Below are positions 9,712 through 18,987 of a DNA stretch of 64,000 bases, piece after piece. The position numbers were made by a program, and so were the translations under genes. Origin of the DNA: Gammaproteobacteria bacterium (GTDB lineage Bacteria; Pseudomonadota; Gammaproteobacteria; Pseudomonadales; Pseudohongiellaceae). Where the stretch lies: the NCBI GenBank assembly GCA_009692305.1, contig SHZK01000003.1:124001-188000 (forward strand). Reading direction: 5' to 3'. Numbering within the stretch: position 1 is the first letter of the stretch; each line of letters begins with the position of its first letter. The notes under the pieces are model-generated. The model had not been told where the DNA came from, made no database searches, and saw only the letters and a program-made list of their open reading frames with translations.

Positions 9712-11196
9712 ATGAATCAGTCCCAATTCCAGCAGTTGGCGGCAGACGGCTTCAACCGGATACCGTTGGTGCGCGAAGTGCTGGCGGATACAGAAACCCC
9801 TCTCAGCATTTACCTCAAGCTCGGCAAGGGTCTGCACAGTTATTTCTTCGAGTCAGTGCAGGGCGGTGAGAAATGGGGTCGCTACTCCATCATCGGCCTG
9901 CCCTGCGCTACCATAATTCGGGTGGTGAACCAGCGCGTTACTGTGGAAACGGATGCCAGCATTGTTGAAGAAATTGCGACTGATGATCCCTTCGCTTTTA
10001 TCGCCGGCTTCAAGGCGCGTTATCGGGTTGCTGATGTGCCGGATCGCACCCGCTTCGCAGGCGGTCTTGTTGGCTACTTTTCCTACGATACGGTGCGCTA
10101 TGTTGAAACCAGCATTGGACCGGCCCGCGGTACTGATGTGATTGGCACGCCGGATATCCTGTTGATGCTGTCAGAAGAAGTGGTCGTGTTCGACAATTTA
10201 CGCGGCACCATCGCCTTCATCATCAATGTAGACCCGTCGCAGACTGACGCCTACGCGCAAGGTAACAAACGGCTCGACTATCTCGAGTCGCAGCTGCGCA
10301 ATCCGGCCCCCTTGCCCGCGCAGCACAGCAGACGCGCAATTTCCGAAGCCGATTTCAAGTGTCACTTCCCGCAAGCGCAGTTCGAACAGGCCGTAAATAA
10401 AATCAAGGAATACATCATCGCTGGTGATGTGATGCAGGTAGTGTTAGCCCAGCGCATGTCAGTGCCCTATGCAGACGATCCCCTGAATGTGTATCGCGCC
10501 CTGCGCTATCTGAATCCCTCGCCTTATATGGTGTATTTCGATCTCGGAGATCACCATGTGGTAAGCGCCTCGCCGGAAATTCTGGCGCGCGTGGAAGCTG
10601 GCAAGATTACCGTACGGCCACTGGCTGGCACGCGCAAGCGCGGAGCGACCGAGGCTGAAGACCTCGCGCTGGAACAGGAACTATTGGCGGATGCGAAGGA
10701 AATTGCCGAACATCTGATGCTGATTGATCTCAGTCGTAACGATTCCGGGCGCGTATCTGTAACCGGTTCGGTGACCGTGCCGCGGCAGATGTTCGTGGAG
10801 CGCTATTCCCATGTAATGCATATCGCCTCCATCGTGGAGAGTGAGATACATCCCGACATGACGGCACTGGATGTGTTGCAGGCTACTTTGCCAGTGGGCA
10901 CATTGAGTGGAGCGCCGAAGGTCAGGGCTATGGAAATTATCGATGAACTGGAGCCGGAGAAACGCGGCATCTATGGTGGCGCCATGGGATACCTCGCCTG
11001 GAATGGCAATATGGACATGGCCATCGCTATCCGCACGGCAGTGATCAAGGACCAGACGCTTTTCGTGCAGGCCGGCGCCGGTGTGGTAGCCGACTCACAG
11101 CCAACTCAGGAATGGGAAGAGACCCAGAACAAAGCCAGAGCCATCGTGCGTGCTGTACAAATGGCCAATAATGCCCTCAAGGTGACCGCGAGCTGA
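9712..11196 (+). CDS. trpE: Anthranilate synthase component I
   Basis: TrpE converts chorismate to anthranilate using ammonia delivered by TrpG. The 494-residue protein has the N-terminal regulatory domain (FFESVQGGEKWGRYSIIG) and the chorismate-binding domain with AGDVMQVVLAQR, VRPLAGTRKRGAT, DLSRNDSGRVS and the C-terminal GAPKVRAMEIIDELEP and QAGAGVVADSQP. I start at the ATG at 9712; a TTG six bases upstream is in frame. No leader peptide or attenuator hairpin is evident between rpe and trpE. Its partner trpG is separated from it by an opposite-strand photolyase. Confidence 0.96.
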   Translation: MNQSQFQQLAADGFNRIPLVREVLADTETPLSIYLKLGKGLHSYFFESVQGGEKWGRYSIIGLPCATIIRVVNQRVTVETDASIVEEIATDDPFAFIAGFKARYRVADVPDRTRFAGGLVGYFSYDTVRYVETSIGPARGTDVIGTPDILLMLSEEVVVFDNLRGTIAFIINVDPSQTDAYAQGNKRLDYLESQLRNPAPLPAQHSRRAISEADFKCHFPQAQFEQAVNKIKEYIIAGDVMQVVLAQRMSVPYADDPLNVYRALRYLNPSPYMVYFDLGDHHVVSASPEILARVEAGKITVRPLAGTRKRGATEAEDLALEQELLADAKEIAEHLMLIDLSRNDSGRVSVTGSVTVPRQMFVERYSHVMHIASIVESEIHPDMTALDVLQATLPVGTLSGAPKVRAMEIIDELEPEKRGIYGGAMGYLAWNGNMDMAIAIRTAVIKDQTLFVQAGAGVVADSQPTQEWEETQNKARAIVRAVQMANNALKVTAS

Positions 11197-11199
11197 TAA

Positions 11200-12621
11200 C
11201 TAGCGCAAAGTCTGGTAAGCGGCCAGTGCCCGCGCTCGCGTTTCGCGCAGATCTACAATCGCGCGGGGATAGGTTTCATTCAGGGTAATACCCGCTGCAG
11301 CCAGCGCGGCCGCAGGCGCAGATCCTGGATCGTGCAGGTATGGAGTCGGCAGGTTGCTCAGTTCTGGAACGAAGCGCCTGATATAGGTTCCTGCCGCATC
11401 AAATTTTAGTGACTGCGTCACGGGATTGAAAATGCGGAAATAGGGAGCCGCGTCCATACCGCTGCCAGCAACCCATTGCCAGCTGCAACTGTTATTGGCG
11501 AGATCTGCGTCCACCAGACAATCCCAGAACCACCGCGCGCCCTCGCTCCAATGAATCATCAGGTTCTTCACCAGAAACGAAGCCACCACCATGCGCACCC
11601 GGTTGTGCATATACCCGGTTTGCCAGAGTTCGCGCATGCCGGCATCAACCAGCGGAAAACCGGTTTGACCCTGCTGCCACCGTCGCAATGCATCGGCATC
11701 GCGGCGCCAGGGAAAGTGATTGAATGCCGGTTTCAGGTTTTCGGTGGTGAGATCTGGATAAGAATGCAGTAATGAGTAGGAAAACTCGCGCCACATGATC
11801 TCGCGCAAGAAGTGCTCTGCCTGCGACTCGGTGCCATCCGCCCGCGCCTGTTCCAGTACCCGGGTAATAGCCTGCAGTGGCGATACTTCACCGAAATGCA
11901 GGTGGGGCGATAGCCGGGACACGCTCTGCTGCGCGGGAAAATCCCTGCCTGCCCGATAATTCCCTAACCCGGTATCCAGAAACTCTTGCAGCTTCTTGTG
12001 AGCGCCGGCCTCACCCGGCTGCCAATGTTGCTGGAAGTCAGCATACCACTTAATCGATGGCAGCAAGTTCAGCTTGTTTATTTTTTCTGCGGTCTGGGGA
12101 CAGGTAACCAGATCGAGCTTTGTCGGTGCTGTCGCAGGGCCGCGATGAGTCATGATAGAGAGCGCTTGCTGGTAAAACGGTGTGAATACCTTGTATTGCG
12201 AGCCGTCACCCTTGGCCACGGCGCCGGGCTCAAACAGCAGGCAGCCATTGCAGGATTCTGTTGCTACGCCTTGCTTGCGTAGAGTGCTTTGCAATTGCGC
12301 ATCTTGCTGGAGTCGCCACGGTTCATAACAGCGATTCCAGGTAACCAGCGATGCCTGATGCCCATCCACCAGTTCCTTAAGCACCAGACTGGCGTCACCC
12401 TGCAATACATGGAGATTACCTTGTAAACTTCTATCCAGTTCCTGCAAGGATTGATGCAGCCACCAGCGGCTGGCAGCACCCATTGGCCATTGCTGCGCAT
12501 TCGCGTCATCCAGAATATAGACTGGCAGTACCCGCCCTGCGCGCGCAGCAGCGAGCAGGGCGGGGTTATCCTGAATCCGCAGATCTTGTCGGAACCAGAC
12601 TATTGCTATGGAGTTGGACAT
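11200..12621 (-). CDS. phrB: Deoxyribodipyrimidine photolyase
   Basis: Light-driven repair of cyclobutane pyrimidine dimers. The 473-residue protein begins SIAIVWFRQDLRIQDNPAL (alpha/beta antenna domain) and has the FAD-binding helical domain with LSPHLHFGEVSP, the tryptophan-rich DADLANNSCSWQW and GMDAAPYFRIFNP. Length is typical of class I CPD photolyases. It is inserted on the opposite strand between trpE (ends 11196, four bases away) and trpG, thereby splitting the trp cluster; this looks like a lineage-specific insertion. Base composition does not differ visibly from its neighbours. Confidence 0.93.
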   Translation of the reverse strand: MSNSIAIVWFRQDLRIQDNPALLAAARAGRVLPVYILDDANAQQWPMGAASRWWLHQSLQELDRSLQGNLHVLQGDASLVLKELVDGHQASLVTWNRCYEPWRLQQDAQLQSTLRKQGVATESCNGCLLFEPGAVAKGDGSQYKVFTPFYQQALSIMTHRGPATAPTKLDLVTCPQTAEKINKLNLLPSIKWYADFQQHWQPGEAGAHKKLQEFLDTGLGNYRAGRDFPAQQSVSRLSPHLHFGEVSPLQAITRVLEQARADGTESQAEHFLREIMWREFSYSLLHSYPDLTTENLKPAFNHFPWRRDADALRRWQQGQTGFPLVDAGMRELWQTGYMHNRVRMVVASFLVKNLMIHWSEGARWFWDCLVDADLANNSCSWQWVAGSGMDAAPYFRIFNPVTQSLKFDAAGTYIRRFVPELSNLPTPYLHDPGSAPAAALAAAGITLNETYPRAIVDLRETRARALAAYQTLR

Positions 12622-12747
12622 GGTGGCAACTGTTATTGGAGTGACAGTAAGTATTTAACGTCGGCAAGCTACAGTTGGATCAATCCTGCTTCAAGACAGA
12701 TGTGCAGGGGACTGCTATGATTGGCGCTCTTTTAAATCGGCGCAAAT

Positions 12748-13356
12748 GTGAGAAACAATCCAGTGCTGTTGATGATCGACAATTACGATTCCTTCACTTA
12801 CAACGTAGTGCAATACCTGGGGGAACTCGGTGCGGAAGTGCAGGTGTATCGTAATGATGCCATCGATCTTGCCACGATCGCGAAATTACAACCAGATCAT
12901 ATTGTGGTGTCGCCAGGCCCCTGTACTCCTAATGAAGCCGGTATCTCAACGGCAGTGATCCAGCACTTCGCCGGGTCGATACCGATTCTGGGCATTTGCC
13001 TTGGACATCAGAGCATCGGTCAGGTCTATGGCGGCAAAATTGTGCGTGCAGGCAAGGTTATGCACGGCAAGGTTTCAAAAATTCATCACAATGGCTCTGG
13101 TGTGTTCACCGGATTGCCTTCACCCTTCACAGCGACTCGCTATCATTCCCTCGTTATCGAGCGCGCGAGTTTGCCGTCGTGTCTGGAACTCACCGCGTGG
13201 ACGCAGGATGCTGCTGGCAACATGGAAGAGATCATGGGTGTGCGACACCGGGAGCTGGCGGTGGAAGGGGTGCAGTTTCATCCCGAATCCATATTGAGCG
13301 AACACGGCCACCAGTTACTGCGCAATTTTCTGGAAGCGCCCAGGCGGCCTATTTAG
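12748..13356 (+). CDS. trpG: Anthranilate synthase component II (glutamine amidotransferase)
   Basis: TrpG hydrolyses glutamine to supply ammonia to TrpE. The 202-residue product starts with [18 protein letters not shown], has the oxyanion-hole [10 protein letters not shown], the nucleophile motif [11 protein letters not shown] and the His-Glu pair in GVQFHPESI. Two starts are possible: GTG at 12748 (used here) and GTG at 12763, which has GAGAAA upstream and gives the [11 protein letters not shown] beginning common in Pseudomonas. It is followed by trpD after 47 bases. Confidence 0.95.
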   Translation: MRNNPVLLMIDNYDSFTYNVVQYLGELGAEVQVYRNDAIDLATIAKLQPDHIVVSPGPCTPNEAGISTAVIQHFAGSIPILGICLGHQSIGQVYGGKIVRAGKVMHGKVSKIHHNGSGVFTGLPSPFTATRYHSLVIERASLPSCLELTAWTQDAAGNMEEIMGVRHRELAVEGVQFHPESILSEHGHQLLRNFLEAPRRPI

Positions 13357-13403
13357 GCAAGTACACCAGGTGAGCTCAGCAGGCGAATAAATTGGGAGAA
13401 AAG

Positions 13404-14432
13404 ATGGATATCAGGGCGGCGATAAAACGCGTCACCTCCGGACAGGATCTGGACCGTGATGAAATGGTCGCAGTGATGCGTGACATCATGTCGGGTATCA
13501 CCACGAATGCCCAGAATGCCGGCTTCCTGGTAGGTCTGCAAATGAAGGGCGTGGAAGTGGCCGAAATTCTCGGTGGCGCTACTGTGATGCGCGAGCTGGC
13601 GACGCCGGTTACAGTGCAGGCGCATGCACATTTGGTTGATACCTGCGGCACTGGTGGCAGCGGTTCGAATAAATTCAATGTTTCAACTGCCAGCGCTTTC
13701 GTCGCGGCAGCGGCCGGGGCGAAAGTAGCGAAGCATGGTAATCGCGGCGCCTCCAGCAAAAGCGGCAGCGCCGATGTGCTGGAAGCGGCTGGCGTCAATC
13801 TGGCCATGAATGCAGCGGCAGTCGGTAGCGCGATCGACACCATTGGCGTGGGGTTCATGTTTGCCCCAGCCCATCACAGCGCAATGAAACATGTGATTAC
13901 GGCACGCAAGGAGATAGGTGTGCGCACGGTGTTCAATCTGCTGGGTCCGCTCACGAATCCGGCCGGCGCTCCCAATCAGGTGATGGGCGTTTTCGATGCG
14001 GTCTGGATACCGTCTCTGCTGGAAGTTTTGCGTGAGCTCGGCAGCAAACACGTACTGATAGTAGCCGCCGCCGACGGCCTGGATGAGATCAGCATTGCTG
14101 CACCCACCACTATCGGCGAGTTAAAGGATGGCAAGATCAGTCACTACACCGTAGCGCCGGCGGATTTCGGTATTGGACCGTACCCCGACTACAAGATGCT
14201 GCAAATTGATAGTGCCGCCGCCAGCCTCGCAATGTTGAAGCAGGCACTGACTTATTCGAATCAGGCTGCGGGCGACATAGTCGCGCTGAATGCCGGAGCG
14301 GCGATTTATGCGGCGAATCTCGCCGACACGCTCGCAGCGGGAGTGGCGCAGGCGCAAACTATACTGCACTCTGGCGTGGCATTGCAGAAACTGGACGAGC
14401 TCGTGCAGTTTTCCAAGACCACTGCCAGCTAG
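13404..14432 (+). CDS. trpD: Anthranilate phosphoribosyltransferase
   Basis: TrpD transfers phosphoribosyl from PRPP to anthranilate. From the ATG at 13404, behind a GGGAG site, the protein is 342 residues and contains the PRPP-binding DTCGTGGSGSNKFNVSTAS, KHGNRGASSKSGSADVLE, and RTVFNLLGPLTNP. A TTG at 13392 is in frame but less likely. It is the third gene of the plus-strand trp group, with trpC 56 bases downstream. Confidence 0.96.
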   Translation: MDIRAAIKRVTSGQDLDRDEMVAVMRDIMSGITTNAQNAGFLVGLQMKGVEVAEILGGATVMRELATPVTVQAHAHLVDTCGTGGSGSNKFNVSTASAFVAAAAGAKVAKHGNRGASSKSGSADVLEAAGVNLAMNAAAVGSAIDTIGVGFMFAPAHHSAMKHVITARKEIGVRTVFNLLGPLTNPAGAPNQVMGVFDAVWIPSLLEVLRELGSKHVLIVAAADGLDEISIAAPTTIGELKDGKISHYTVAPADFGIGPYPDYKMLQIDSAAASLAMLKQALTYSNQAAGDIVALNAGAAIYAANLADTLAAGVAQAQTILHSGVALQKLDELVQFSKTTAS

Positions 14433-14488
14433 TCAGCTGCTAACACATGCATAATCAACAACCTTGAATAAACAGGACGTATTCGATC

Positions 14489-15286
14489 TTGGCAACAGTA
14501 ACTATTCTGGACAACATACTGCAGCATAAAGCAGGCGAGGTGGCAGCCGCCAAAGTGAGTATCTCCCAGTCTGCTCTGGAAAACCGTTTCCCCACTCTGG
14601 AACAACGCCGCCCATTTCAGCAAGCGCTGCGCCAGCGTATCGAGCAAAAACAGCCGGCGGTGATTGCTGAAATCAAGAAGGCATCACCCTCGAAAGGTCT
14701 GATTCGTGCCCAGTTCGATCCGGCGGCTCATGCTCAGGACTATGCCGAACATGGTGCCACGTGCCTTTCTATATTGACTGATGAGAAATTCTTTCAGGGC
14801 AGTAATGCGTATCTGCAGCAAGCGCGCGCGGCTTGCTCGTTACCGGTATTGCGCAAGGATTTCATGATCGATGCTTACCAGATCGCCGAATCCAGAGTGC
14901 TCGGTGCAGATTGTATTTTATTGATTGTAGCGGCGCTCGAACAGGCGCAACTGGAAGACCTGGCGGCATATGCCAATGACATCAATATCGACATACTCGT
15001 GGAAGTGCACAACCAGGCGGAACTGGAGCGAGCGTTGGAGTTGCCCACCGACCTTATCGGCATCAATAACCGTAATTTGCACACGTTCGAGACTTCGCTG
15101 GCGACGACGCTGGATCTGATTGGACTGATTCCCCAGGACAAACTGATAATAACCGAAAGCGGCATTCACACTGCCGCCGACGTGCACAGGATGCTGGAGC
15201 GAGGGGTTTACGGATTTCTGATTGGTGAGGCCTGTATGGCGGCAGAACACCCAGGGGAAAAGCTGAGGCAGCTGGTTTTCAGTTAA
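14489..15286 (+). CDS. trpC: Indole-3-glycerol phosphate synthase
   Basis: TrpC closes the indole ring from carboxyphenylamino-deoxyribulose phosphate. The 265-residue barrel shows [55 protein letters not shown] and [10 protein letters not shown]: the catalytic Lys and Glu residues are in place. The only start that keeps the N-terminal helix is a TTG at 14489, with AGGA upstream. It is a stand-alone enzyme, not fused to TrpF, as in pseudomonads. It converges on crp, whose stop is only 24 bases away. Confidence 0.94.
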   Translation: MATVTILDNILQHKAGEVAAAKVSISQSALENRFPTLEQRRPFQQALRQRIEQKQPAVIAEIKKASPSKGLIRAQFDPAAHAQDYAEHGATCLSILTDEKFFQGSNAYLQQARAACSLPVLRKDFMIDAYQIAESRVLGADCILLIVAALEQAQLEDLAAYANDINIDILVEVHNQAELERALELPTDLIGINNRNLHTFETSLATTLDLIGLIPQDKLIITESGIHTAADVHRMLERGVYGFLIGEACMAAEHPGEKLRQLVFS

Positions 15287-15309
15287 ACGAACCGCGCCGA
15301 GGCGGCCGC

Positions 15310-15944
15310 TTAACGCGTGCCGAACACGACGATAGTCTTACCCGAGACGCTGATCAAATCCTGCTCTTCCAAGGTCTTTAATACGCGACCTGCCATCTCT
15401 CTGGAACAATTCACTATACGGCCAATTTCCTGACGCGTGATCTTGATCTGCATGCCATCGGGATGGGTCATGGCATCCGGTTCCTTGCTCAGTTCAATCA
15501 ACGTGCGCGCAATACGACCAGTCACGTCATAGAATGCGAGGTCACCCACTTTGCGCGTAGTATTGCGCAGGCGGTGAGCCATTTGCTGACTAATTGTAAA
15601 CACGATTTCTGGATGGGAACGTATATAGGTATTGAAGTTGGCGTAACTGATTTCGGCAATCTCACAGGCGGTTCGAGCGTGACACCAGGCGCTGCGTTCT
15701 TCAGCCTGTTCGAACAGACCCATTTCACCGAAAAAATCTCCGGGGTTGAGATAGGCGATAACAACTTCCTTGCCATCATCGTCTTCGAGAATGACAGAAA
15801 CAGAACCCTTGATTATGTAATACAGCGTATCGCACTTGTCACCTTCATAGATGATAGTCGCGCGATTCGGATAACGTTTGCGATGGCAATGAGACAGGAA
15901 GTTATCCAGATCCTGTATATGTGGTAGATGGCCATTGCTGCCAT
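15310..15944 (-). CDS. crp: cAMP receptor protein (CRP/Vfr), apparent 5' frameshift
   Basis: Global cAMP-responsive regulator. The frame from about 15945 down to 15310 encodes an almost complete CRP/Vfr: [46 protein letters not shown], the cAMP pocket, and a C-terminal helix-turn-helix [20 protein letters not shown] ending VVFGTR. That frame has no usable start codon and is closed by TGA at 15951. A textbook ribosome-binding site (AGGAG) and ATG lie at 15944 but in a different frame; one extra base near 15930-15935 would join them into a 211-residue protein ([15 protein letters not shown] beginning). Either the sequence lacks a base or the gene is disrupted. Its neighbour across the divergent interval is an OsmC gene, as in E. 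coli. Confidence 0.9.
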
Positions 15945-15990
15945 GTGTTCAACTCCTGCACTTGCGTTTTAAAACCTGTTTAAATGCATA

Positions 15991-16026
15991 TCACATTTTA
16001 ATGGCAAATGTGAGGCATGTATCACA
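15991..16026. promoter_or_regulatory. Cluster of CRP-type half-sites between crp and the OsmC gene
   Basis: TCACATTT at 15991-15998 and AAATGTGA at 16006-16013 form a perfect 8-base inverted repeat around a 7-base spacer; each arm is a CRP half-site. A further TCACA at 16022-16026 follows TGTGA (16009-16013) after 8 bases rather than the canonical 6. CRP autoregulation from this divergent interval is known in other bacteria, so binding here is plausible, but no site with perfect CRP spacing is present. Confidence 0.4.
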
Positions 16027-16218
16027 ATAATGGCCCCGTTACTGCAGGCTAATGTAAGGTTTTTATCTCGAGCTCCTGGCGTAAATAGTCCGGAATATTG
16101 AACTGTGATACGCTTGCCGCGCTCGTCATTATCGATTTTTATCGGATGCCTGCCTGCCATTCTTGATAGTAATCTGGCAACCTGCTGCAAAAAAGCAATT
16201 TCAACAAGAGATCAGTTT

Positions 16219-16638
16219 ATGAAGGCTCGAATCAAATGGGTAGAAGATGTCATGTTCGTGGCTGAATCCGGCTCCGGACACGCGATAGTCCTGGATGGTG
16301 CGCCTGAAAGCGGTGGTCGCAACATGGGTATGCGGCCGATGGAGTTAATGGCATTGAGTGTGGGCAGTTGCTCGTCTTATGACGTCGTGACGATTCTTAA
16401 AAAGGCGCGACAACAAATTACCAGTTGCGAAGCCGAAGTGACTGCGCAACGTGTCGATGCGACTCCGGCTGTTTTCGAATCGATCCACCTGCATTTCAAG
16501 GTTTCTGGTACAGAACTCAGCGCCAAGCAAGTCGAACGCGCCATTGAACTTTCTGCTGACAAATATTGCTCTGCCTCAATCATGCTCAAGAATGCAGGCG
16601 TAAAAGTTACGCACGATTTTGAGATCGTAGAAAAATAG
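16219..16638 (+). CDS. OsmC family protein (YhfA-like)
   Basis: From the ATG at 16219, behind AAGAGA, the product is 139 residues of the OsmC/Ohr fold: KWVEDVMFVAESGSGHAIVLDG, MRPMELMALSVGSCSSYDVV with a Cys, and a second Cys in SADKYCSASIMLKNA. OsmC-like proteins reduce organic hydroperoxides; the YhfA subgroup has no firmly assigned substrate. In E. coli yhfA sits divergent from crp exactly as this gene does, which supports the subgroup. An in-frame extension back to 16105 overlaps the regulatory interval and is unlikely. Confidence 0.85.
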   Translation: MKARIKWVEDVMFVAESGSGHAIVLDGAPESGGRNMGMRPMELMALSVGSCSSYDVVTILKKARQQITSCEAEVTAQRVDATPAVFESIHLHFKVSGTELSAKQVERAIELSADKYCSASIMLKNAGVKVTHDFEIVEK

Positions 16639-16783
16639 TTTTCGCCGCTTTATTCACATCTTTTTTGGGTCTCTGAGTCGCACTGAGGTCTATTGGTTGC
16701 ACCGAATATTAGTTGGCTTCGAATAAAAGACATTTCGCATTTTTTGCCATATTGAATTGCACATTGCGCAATGGGAACTGCGA

Positions 16784-16930
16784 GCGCGGGGTCGGGGGGT
16801 ATGTGTTGACTCGGCGATCAAGCGCAGCACCGACTGACCGAGGAAGACGGTTTTTCAGGGCTTCCGACCGAGGGAGGGAACCCCGGAGGGGTGCAAGCTG
16901 CCGAGTGAACGCATACCCCTGACCCCGCGC
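16784..16930. repeat. 147-bp structured inverted-repeat element
   Basis: This lies in the 388-base gap between the OsmC gene and coq7. An imperfect inverted repeat of about 31 bases forms the ends: the left arm at 16784-16815 starts GCGCGGGGTC, contains GGTATG and ends GACTCGGC; the right arm at 16900-16930 is its complement with a few mismatches and one gap. Inside, AGC..GCACC (from 16821) pairs with GGTGC..GCT (to 16899), and GGAAG/CTTCC and CCCCGGAGGGG can form further hairpins. CTGACCCCGCGCG is repeated 28 bases downstream, outside the right arm. The G+C-rich block contrasts with AT-richer flanks. It looks like a mobile non-coding element or structured RNA; the small open frames crossing it are not credible proteins. 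Confidence 0.7.
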
Positions 16931-17026
16931 GGTGCTCCAGATTGAACTGACCCCGCGCGATCCGCCAGTCATGCAAAAGCCTGATTCAAAAAGACAATCG
17001 GGAAATTTTGAGCAGAAAGGGGAAAA

Positions 17027-17674
17027 CTACAATCGATAGGTAGTTTTTTTCATAACTGTAGACATCAGGTGCATAGCCTGACGTATGGGTTGGGGCAGGT
17101 TGGCGCCGCCAGCGGCTATCGCTGATTCACCATGTAGCTTTTCGTCCACCAGCATTTGTTCAAGAATTGCCTTGCTCTTGTGGTCGCTTGCCGGCAGTTG
17201 CTGTAAATGCTCCTGCAAATGCTTGCACACTTGCTGTTCGGTTTCGGCAACGAATCCCAGACTCCATTTATCGCCGACGATACCCGCAGTGGCACCGAGT
17301 CCGAAAGACAATGCATAGAACAGCGGATTGAAAACGCTGGGGTGACTGTCCAGTTGTTGCAGACGTTCCTCACACCACGCCAAATGATCCACTTCTTCTG
17401 CAGCAGCATGCTGCATGGAGTCACGTACCTTGGTCAGCTTCGCGGTTGCGGCCTGGCCCTGGTACAGGGCTTGCGCGCAGACTTCGCCGGTGTGATTAAT
17501 CCGCATCAGGCCGGCAATGTGCTGCCGTTCGCTACCAGCCAGTTCCGTGTCGTCCAGCTTCACAGCGGGAGAACTGCGCTGCGGGGTAACAGAGCCTGGC
17601 ACACAGGTGCGAAGAGCCTGATCGAATTGAATCAGGCACTGGTCCAGAAAAGAATGTTGTGATTGCTCTGACAT
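17027..17674 (-). CDS. coq7: 2-octaprenyl-3-methyl-6-methoxy-1,4-benzoquinol hydroxylase Coq7
   Basis: Di-iron hydroxylase of ubiquinone biosynthesis. The 215-residue product has the carboxylate-bridged iron ligands in [31 protein letters not shown] and DEKLHGE, together with [11 protein letters not shown] and [13 protein letters not shown]. The start chosen is the ATG at 17674; a GTG at 17680 overlaps the purD stop. It is close to crp in pseudomonads too, although there speD usually lies between them. Confidence 0.92.
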   Translation of the reverse strand: MSEQSQHSFLDQCLIQFDQALRTCVPGSVTPQRSSPAVKLDDTELAGSERQHIAGLMRINHTGEVCAQALYQGQAATAKLTKVRDSMQHAAAEEVDHLAWCEERLQQLDSHPSVFNPLFYALSFGLGATAGIVGDKWSLGFVAETEQQVCKHLQEHLQQLPASDHKSKAILEQMLVDEKLHGESAIAAGGANLPQPIRQAMHLMSTVMKKTTYRL

Positions 17675-17676
17675 GC

Positions 17677-18978
17677 TCACTCGCTTTGGGTGTCGCCATT
17701 CTCACGTGCGATCGCACGATATGCAATATCTGTCCGGTAATACACGTCTTGCCAGGAAATGGTTCGTGCCAGAGCATAGGCGGCAGCCTGGGCAGCAGAC
17801 ACGGTATCGCCAAGCGCAGTTGCGCACAGCACACGCCCGCCATTGGTAACTACTTGCTGGTTCTTGAGGGTGGTGCCGGCGTGAAATACTTTCTGGTTCG
17901 CGCTAGTGGGCGTTTCCAGTCCTGCTATCGGCATGCCCTTCGCATAGGAGTCGGGATAACCGCCAGCGGCCATTACCACAGCAACCGCGCAACGGGGATC
18001 CCAGCGCGCCTCGGTTCGATCCAGCGTGCGTGTCAACGCTGCCATGCATAGCTGCGGCAAATCACTCTGCAGTCGCATCATCACTGGTTGCGCCTCGGGG
18101 TCACCGAAGCGGCAATTGAATTCGATAACATTGATAGTTCCATCAGGCGCGATCATCAGGCCGGCATAGAGAAAGCCGACATACTCATTGCCGTCCGCGG
18201 CCATGCCGCGCACAGTGGGCAGCATCACCTGCTCCATAATGCGTTTGAAGATAGTGTCAGTGACGACCGGAGCCGGGGAATAGGCACCCATGCCACCAGT
18301 ATTTGGACCGAGGTCACCATTGTCCCGCGCCTTGTGATCCTGCGATGTGGCCATTGGCAATACGTGCTCACCATCTACCATCGCTATAAAACTGGCTTCT
18401 TCGCCACGCAGGAATTGTTCGATAACAACCCGATTGCCGGCATCGCCGAATTTGTTGCCGGCCAACATGTCGGTGATGGCAAGGTCAGCTTCTGGCAAGG
18501 TATGTGCAATGATCACGCCCTTGCCAGCTGCCAGTCCATCGGCCTTGATTACGATAGGCACGCCCTGTTGCTGCACGTAGGCACGAGCCATTTTGATATC
18601 GGTAAAACTCATGTAGGCGGCGGTAGGAATGCGATGCCGACTGAGGAAATCCTTGGTGAATGCCTTGGAACCTTCCAGCTGTGCCGCTTTTTTCGAAGGA
18701 CCGAAACAGGGCAGCTGGCGTTCATTGAAATAATCCACAATGCCAGCAACTAAAGGTGCCTCAGGTCCAACTATAGTGAGCGCAATATCCTGCAAGTCAA
18801 CGAAGTCAGCCAGTGCTTCGAAATTCATTGGATCAATCGCGACATTTTCGAGTTTTGCTTCACGTGCAGTGCCGGCATTCCCCGGGGCCACATACACCTT
18901 CTCGACCGTAGCTGACTGGGCAGCACTCCAGGCCAGGGAATGTTCGCGACCACCACTGCCGATGATTAACAATTTCAT
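17677..18978 (-). CDS. purD: Phosphoribosylamine-glycine ligase
   Basis: PurD (GAR synthetase) joins glycine to phosphoribosylamine in de novo purine synthesis. The 433-residue ATP-grasp enzyme begins [17 protein letters not shown], with [43 protein letters not shown], and GFLYAGLMI and [16 protein letters not shown] near residues 270-295. It follows purH by nine bases, the usual purHD pair. The gene end meets the start of coq7 without a gap. Confidence 0.96.
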   Translation of the reverse strand: MKLLIIGSGGREHSLAWSAAQSATVEKVYVAPGNAGTAREAKLENVAIDPMNFEALADFVDLQDIALTIVGPEAPLVAGIVDYFNERQLPCFGPSKKAAQLEGSKAFTKDFLSRHRIPTAAYMSFTDIKMARAYVQQQGVPIVIKADGLAAGKGVIIAHTLPEADLAITDMLAGNKFGDAGNRVVIEQFLRGEEASFIAMVDGEHVLPMATSQDHKARDNGDLGPNTGGMGAYSPAPVVTDTIFKRIMEQVMLPTVRGMAADGNEYVGFLYAGLMIAPDGTINVIEFNCRFGDPEAQPVMMRLQSDLPQLCMAALTRTLDRTEARWDPRCAVAVVMAAGGYPDSYAKGMPIAGLETPTSANQKVFHAGTTLKNQQVVTNGGRVLCATALGDTVSAAQAAAYALARTISWQDVYYRTDIAYRAIARENGDTQSE

Positions 18979-18987
18979 TATCGAGCC

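Noticed and set aside
9690-9712. Possible trp leader peptide/attenuator before trpE
   Set aside because: Only 24 bases separate rpe and trpE; there is no Trp-codon-rich leader or terminator hairpin.
16709-16972. An 87-residue minus-strand frame across the 147-bp element
   Set aside because: Its composition follows the inverted repeat and hairpins; no ribosome-binding site and no protein-like domain pattern.
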